Origin: Chitinophaga pinensis
GTDB lineage: Bacteria; Bacteroidota; Bacteroidia; M30B66
Length of the DNA stretch: 8,753 nucleotides
Reading direction: 5' to 3'
NCBI GenBank assembly: GCA_943333015.1
Contig: CALQRR010000045.1
Span: 1 to 8,753 of the forward strand
Notes under the pieces: model-generated
What the model saw: only the letters and a program-made list of their open reading frames with translations
What the model was told of the DNA's origin: nothing
Database searches by the model: none
Part shown: positions 6,186-8,753 of the stretch, one piece after another
Position numbering within the stretch: the first letter of the stretch is position 1
How the letters are laid out: each line of letters starts with the position of its first letter
Translations under genes and position numbers: made by a program

Positions 6186-7216
6186 AATCCGGAGGGAGTA
6201 TTTCTGAATTTACGTACTCTTTTCCACAGCAGACCTGTAAAAGCAATGGCAGGAAATGGGATTAACAGGAGCACCAGCAGCAAGTGAAAATCGGTCGTGC
6301 AAAGGGACAGCAGTGTTGTTGTGATTCCTGTTGTAAGTAGCGATAAACCTACCAGTTGCAATGTAGCTCCTACATGACTCAGGCCTGTTTCGAGCAGGAG
6401 GTGATGGAGGTGATTGCGGTCGCCTTTAAATGGATTTTTCCCTTTCCGGATGCGAATGACAAACACCCGCAGCATATCAAACATGGGAACAATCATGAGC
6501 GAAAATGCAATGAGTGGTTCTTCTGGAATATGGATGCCGTTTTCGAGCTGATTGGAGAAACTCAGCTGCGTCATTCCAAAGGCTAGCGTATACCCGATCG
6601 GTAAGGAGCCACAATCGCCCATGAAAATCTTGGGCTTGAGGAAATTGAAAAATAGAAATGCTAAAAGCGCACCAGCAAATGAAAAGCAGAGGTGGTAAAT
6701 GTCCGGTTCGCCCATCACGCCCATTCCAATGAGTGCTATCATACCTATGCTTCCAGCTAGACCATTGATGCCGTCGATGAGGTTGAAGGCGTTGACAATC
6801 CAAAAAGACAGGAATAAGGTTACCGGCCATTCAAATCCGCTGAGCCATGTGAGCCCAGGGGCCAGTTCATGCAAGGGAATTTGGTTAAACCAGGACATCA
6901 GCAAAATGGGTGCACTCTCGCCCAGTAGTTTGATAAACGGGCTAACGGGTTGCATGTCGTCCCACAAACCGACAAAGAACAGAATGAGCAGTCCCGCCAA
7001 AAAATACCGCAGATGAATGAGCGTATCGGGTCCGGCAATGAGCAAGGTACTGATGAGCAAAGCGCCCATGATGGCCACTCCGCCCAGTCTTGGGATTTCA
7101 GCCGTGTGAATTTTTCGTTCGTCGGGAATGTCGAACAGCTGTCTGTTGGTCGCAAAGCGGATCACAGCAGGTGTTAAAATCAGACAAATAAGAAAAGCAG
7201 CAAGAAATGGCTCCAC
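6182..7216 (-). CDS. WecA/TagO-like polyprenyl-phosphate sugar-1-phosphate transferase (GT4)
   Basis: A 344-residue polytopic membrane enzyme of the MraY/WecA family. It moves a sugar 1-phosphate from a UDP-sugar to undecaprenyl phosphate, the first step in building a surface glycan. Key motifs are intact: DIPDERKIHTAEIPRLGG (29-46), the Mg-binding pair D86-D87 in GLWDDMQ, NAFNLIDGINGLAG (142-155, with D148), MGDCGSL (199-205), FDMLRV (246-251) and HLHH (269-272), the cytosolic loop thought to select the substrate. No pentapeptide-specific MraY traits are obvious, so the donor is probably a UDP-HexNAc or a derivative. The start is a GTG at 7216, 23 bases after the epimerase stop, and it gives a first helix of normal position. 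The stop overlaps the next gene's ATG. Confidence 0.88.
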   Translation of the reverse strand: MEPFLAAFLICLILTPAVIRFATNRQLFDIPDERKIHTAEIPRLGGVAIMGALLISTLLIAGPDTLIHLRYFLAGLLILFFVGLWDDMQPVSPFIKLLGESAPILLMSWFNQIPLHELAPGLTWLSGFEWPVTLFLSFWIVNAFNLIDGINGLAGSIGMIALIGMGVMGEPDIYHLCFSFAGALLAFLFFNFLKPKIFMGDCGSLPIGYTLAFGMTQLSFSNQLENGIHIPEEPLIAFSLMIVPMFDMLRVFVIRIRKGKNPFKGDRNHLHHLLLETGLSHVGATLQLVGLSLLTTGITTTLLSLCTTDFHLLLVLLLIPFPAIAFTGLLWKRVRKFRNTPSGL

Positions 7217-7239
7217 GCGCGGGGTTGTTCCCGGCGAAA

Positions 7240-8211
7240 TTAACGGTTTTTCTTTGTGCCGAGATACCAGCGTATCATCTTCTCCATTCCAAACGCAATA
7301 CTGTGTTTGGGTTTGAAGCCCAATTCACGGATATAGGCGGCGCCGTGGTTGGTTTGGGTGATGAGTTTTTTAACGCGCTTGGAGGAGATTTTCAGGTTTT
7401 TACCTGTCAGCAAGATCAGCCAATCGAAGGGTTTTGCCAGCATTACCGCAAACAAAATGGGTAGATTCAAACTGATCTTTTTTCCTAAAAAACCAGCCTG
7501 CATGTTGGCAATTTGTCGGCTGCTCAGTTGTGGTTCGTCCACATAATTGAACAAGCGAACACCCTGCTCGAAGGAATTCAGGGCAAAAAGGCTTGCATCG
7601 ACGATGTTTTCCACATAGGCGAGCGACTTGATGTTGTCTGATTGACCCACATGAAAATACACACCTTGATCAATGGTTTTGATCAGATTGAGCACATTGG
7701 CCAAGTTGTGCGGTCCAAATACAACGGTTGTCCGGACGATGATCAGTTTACGATTCGGAGCAGCTTCAGCCCAGGCAATGAAACGTGCTTCAGCTTCCAG
7801 TTTGGATTCTCCGTATGGGTTGTTGGGTGCCGGCGGTGTTGACTCGCTGGTGGGGCCGGGATTGCCCTGGCTGCCATAGACGGCAACGGATGAAAAGTTG
7901 ATGATAGTGTTGATGTTGCTGTGTTCCGCCTGACGGATGAGGACTTCGGCACCGGTGACGTTGGTATCAAAATAGGCCTCGTCGGCGATTCCGAAATCGT
8001 GGTGCATCGCAGCCAGGTGGATGAGCATATCGGCACCTTGAGCGGCTTTTTCTACATCCTCGAAGTTGCGTATATCGCCCTGAATGAAGTGCGCATGCGA
8101 TTCATAATCCGGAGTTCTTAGGTCGAGGTTGACCACTTCTTTCTCCCGGAAACGGTCCACAAAATACCGTCCTATAAAACCCGAACCTCCTGTAATGAGC
8201 AATTTGGCCAT
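7240..8211 (-). CDS. NAD-dependent epimerase/reductase of nucleotide sugars (extended SDR)
   Basis: A 323-residue Rossmann-fold protein starting at the ATG at 8211 (MAKLLITGG). An ATG at 8232 would add MRVPSPP before the first beta strand and is less likely. Seen are TGGSGFIG (7-14) for NAD binding, the acidic D30 after the second strand, SSVAVYG (107-113) and catalytic Y133xxxK137 in NPYGESK. The stretches HLAAMHHDFG, NVLNLIKTIDQG and NIKSLAYVENI place it in the branch typified by UDP-HexNAc 4-epimerases and 4-keto-sugar reductases (WbpV/WreQ type) that are often next to a WecA-like transferase, as here. It probably makes the UDP-sugar that the downstream enzyme transfers. Whether the reaction is 4-epimerisation or 4-keto reduction cannot be decided from the motifs. 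Confidence 0.85.
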   Translation of the reverse strand: MAKLLITGGSGFIGRYFVDRFREKEVVNLDLRTPDYESHAHFIQGDIRNFEDVEKAAQGADMLIHLAAMHHDFGIADEAYFDTNVTGAEVLIRQAEHSNINTIINFSSVAVYGSQGNPGPTSESTPPAPNNPYGESKLEAEARFIAWAEAAPNRKLIIVRTTVVFGPHNLANVLNLIKTIDQGVYFHVGQSDNIKSLAYVENIVDASLFALNSFEQGVRLFNYVDEPQLSSRQIANMQAGFLGKKISLNLPILFAVMLAKPFDWLILLTGKNLKISSKRVKKLITQTNHGAAYIRELGFKPKHSIAFGMEKMIRWYLGTKKNR

Positions 8212-8217
8212 CGGGGG

Positions 8218-8225
8218 CGAAGGTA
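8218..8225 (-). promoter_or_regulatory. Promoter-like -7 box just before the epimerase start
   Basis: On the minus strand TACCTTCG followed by CCCCCG ends six bases before the ATG at 8211. It is one base from TAnnTTTG, and the TAnnTTYGC form resembles the other boxes in the window. A TTTG lies 12 bases upstream, closer than the usual -33 spacing. If used, transcription would begin about at the start codon, giving a nearly leaderless mRNA and excluding the longer start at 8232. Confidence 0.35.
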
Positions 8226-8360
8226 CACGCATTTTTTCAAACCCATTCTCGGATTTCGTCTGAAGTAAAGCATGAACATTTCAACACATCAGCTAGCATT
8301 TGTAGTCATGTTTGCATGCAGATGCACTGGATGGAAGTTGTTTAAGAGTTTATGCAAATG

Positions 8361-8520
8361 AACGTTCTGGAAATAATCCTGCGTGAGCGGTTGAGGTGGA
8401 ATCAGCCCGGAGTTTTGGGAGCGTGGTCCCGACAGGGCGCGCTGACAAAAGGAGGACTGTGAACCGAAGACGCGACCTCGTTTTTCGCGAGGGCACGCCC
8501 AACAGGTGATTTCCAGTGTT
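8361..8520. repeat. GC-rich self-complementary intergenic element, possible dispersed repeat or structured RNA
   Basis: The ends pair: CTGGAAAT (8367-8374) with ATTTCCAG (8509-8516), then CCT (8378-8380) with AGG (8504-8506), and GCGTG (8381-8385) with CACGC (8494-8498). Inside are a hairpin at 8420-8443 (AGCGTG..CCC with GGG..CGCGCT, loop GACA) and one at 8476-8492 (CCTCG with CGAGG), the latter able to switch to CGCGA (8471-8475) with TCGCG (8485-8489). On the minus strand the unit runs from TTGGGCGTGCCC to CTCACGCAGG. I recall similar GGGCGTgCC...CACGCAGG units scattered between genes of many Bacteroidota genomes, which favours a dispersed, MITE- or REP-like repeat; this is from memory, not a search. 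A structured non-coding RNA is the alternative. Confidence 0.5.
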
Positions 8521-8576
8521 GGAAGCATGGCTGTTGTTATGGTTTAAGGAAACAATCTTATTCTTGCTTCAGATCT

Positions 8577-8584
8577 TATATTTG
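8577..8584 (+). promoter_or_regulatory. Promoter -7 box directly before the GT-C gene
   Basis: TATATTTG, followed by CA, matches the Bacteroidota -7 consensus TAnnTTTG exactly and ends five bases before the ATG at 8590. No clear -33 TTTG is seen at the normal distance. The position implies transcription starts at or beside the start codon, so the mRNA would be leaderless or nearly so. Confidence 0.5.
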
Positions 8585-8589
8585 CAGAC

Positions 8590-8753
8590 ATGCGTCCACT
8601 CCGATTCCCCGTTTCTAGTACGTTTTTTTTATTCCTGTTGGCGGGAATTCTGCTGATAGTTGTAAATGTGATTAACCAGAACACCAATGATACCGGCGAT
8701 TCGGTGATGCATTTTTTGTATGCCAGTCATGCCATGCAGCATCCGATGTTGTA
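8590..8753 (+). CDS. GT-C type membrane glycosyltransferase, N-terminal fragment
   Basis: The frame opens at the ATG at 8590 and runs off the window after 54 codons. It starts with a short basic cytoplasmic end (MRPLRFPVSS) and one membrane helix (FFLFLLAGILLIVVNVI). A loop, NTNDTGDSVMHFLYASHAMQHPML, follows. An acidic residue in the first extracytoplasmic loop followed by xxHFLYAxxAxxHP is typical of ArnT/PMT-like GT-C glycosyltransferases, which use polyprenyl-phosphate sugars. The catalytic Asp would be one of the two in this loop. The family call rests on this one region; the acceptor and the full length are unknown. It is divergent from the polysaccharide block, and a shared role in envelope glycans is an inference from position. 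Confidence 0.6.
   Translation, partial: MRPLRFPVSSTFFLFLLAGILLIVVNVINQNTNDTGDSVMHFLYASHAMQHPML

Larger units (their letters stand above)
8212..8589. other. Non-coding divergent intergenic region
   Basis: About 378 bases lie between the divergent epimerase and GT-C genes. The epimerase-proximal part (8212-8360) is AT-richer and holds a promoter-like box and an 8-bp palindrome TGCATGCA (8313-8320). The middle (8361-8520) is the GC-rich structured element described separately. The last 70 bases hold the GT-C promoter box. A 79-codon minus-strand frame (8289-8528) spans the structured element; its Cys/Arg/Ser/Pro-rich composition and lack of any domain feature argue that it is not a gene. Confidence 0.7.

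Noticed and set aside
8313..8320. Palindrome TGCATGCA as a regulator binding site
   Set aside because: An isolated 8-bp palindrome in an intergenic stretch is weak evidence, with no second copy or overlap with a promoter box.
8289..8528. A 79-codon minus-strand frame in the intergenic region
   Set aside because: It covers the structured element and has repeat-derived, Cys/Ser/Pro/Arg-rich composition with no signal, helix or motif.
1..8753. Search for a defence system, CRISPR array, prophage, insertion sequence or tRNA-associated island
   Set aside because: No spaced direct repeats, transposase, integrase, nuclease or tRNA-like fold was seen; gene content is respiratory and envelope housekeeping.

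Overview
The window looks like a chromosomal segment of a Bacteroidota bacterium, probably from the Flavobacteriales or a nearby order. Four things point there: the gene order of the cytochrome oxidase assembly block, promoter-like TAnnTTTG boxes, the absence of obvious Shine-Dalgarno sequences, and outer-membrane proteins of Bacteroidota style. There is no tRNA, rRNA, transposase, integrase or CRISPR array, and most of the window is ordinary core or envelope gene content.

Layout. (1) Bases 2-247 (+) hold the C-terminal end of an outer-membrane beta-barrel protein, followed by a strong intrinsic terminator. (2) Bases 288-4472 (-) are a seven-gene respiratory block. In transcription order it encodes heme O synthase (ctaB), two consecutive subunit III proteins of a heme-copper oxidase, a CyoD-like subunit IV, a SCO copper chaperone, a DUF420/CtaM-like membrane protein and a small exported CxxC protein. 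The genes are tightly packed (TAATG and ATGA overlaps), except for a 93-base gap between the two subunit III genes that holds hairpins and a promoter-like motif. (3) Bases 4548-8211 (-) are a three-gene surface-polysaccharide block: an extended-SDR nucleotide-sugar epimerase/reductase, a WecA-like polyprenyl-phosphate sugar-1-phosphate transferase and a Wzi/RemB-like outer-membrane protein. (4) Bases 8212-8589 are non-coding and contain a GC-rich, strongly self-complementary element of about 150 bases. (5) From 8590 (+) a GT-C type membrane glycosyltransferase begins and runs off the window.

How the genes work together. The respiratory block supplies heme O, copper delivery and accessory subunits for a cytochrome c oxidase whose catalytic subunits I and II are not in the window. 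The polysaccharide block looks like the initiation end of a glycan pathway: the epimerase makes the nucleotide sugar, the transferase loads it onto the lipid carrier, and the outer-membrane barrel handles or anchors a surface polymer. The divergent GT-C gene may act in the same envelope chemistry.

The least explained parts are the structured element at about 8361-8520, the small CxxC protein that ends the oxidase block, and a promoter-like TAnnYTYGC motif that recurs before four gene starts, twice almost touching the start codon.
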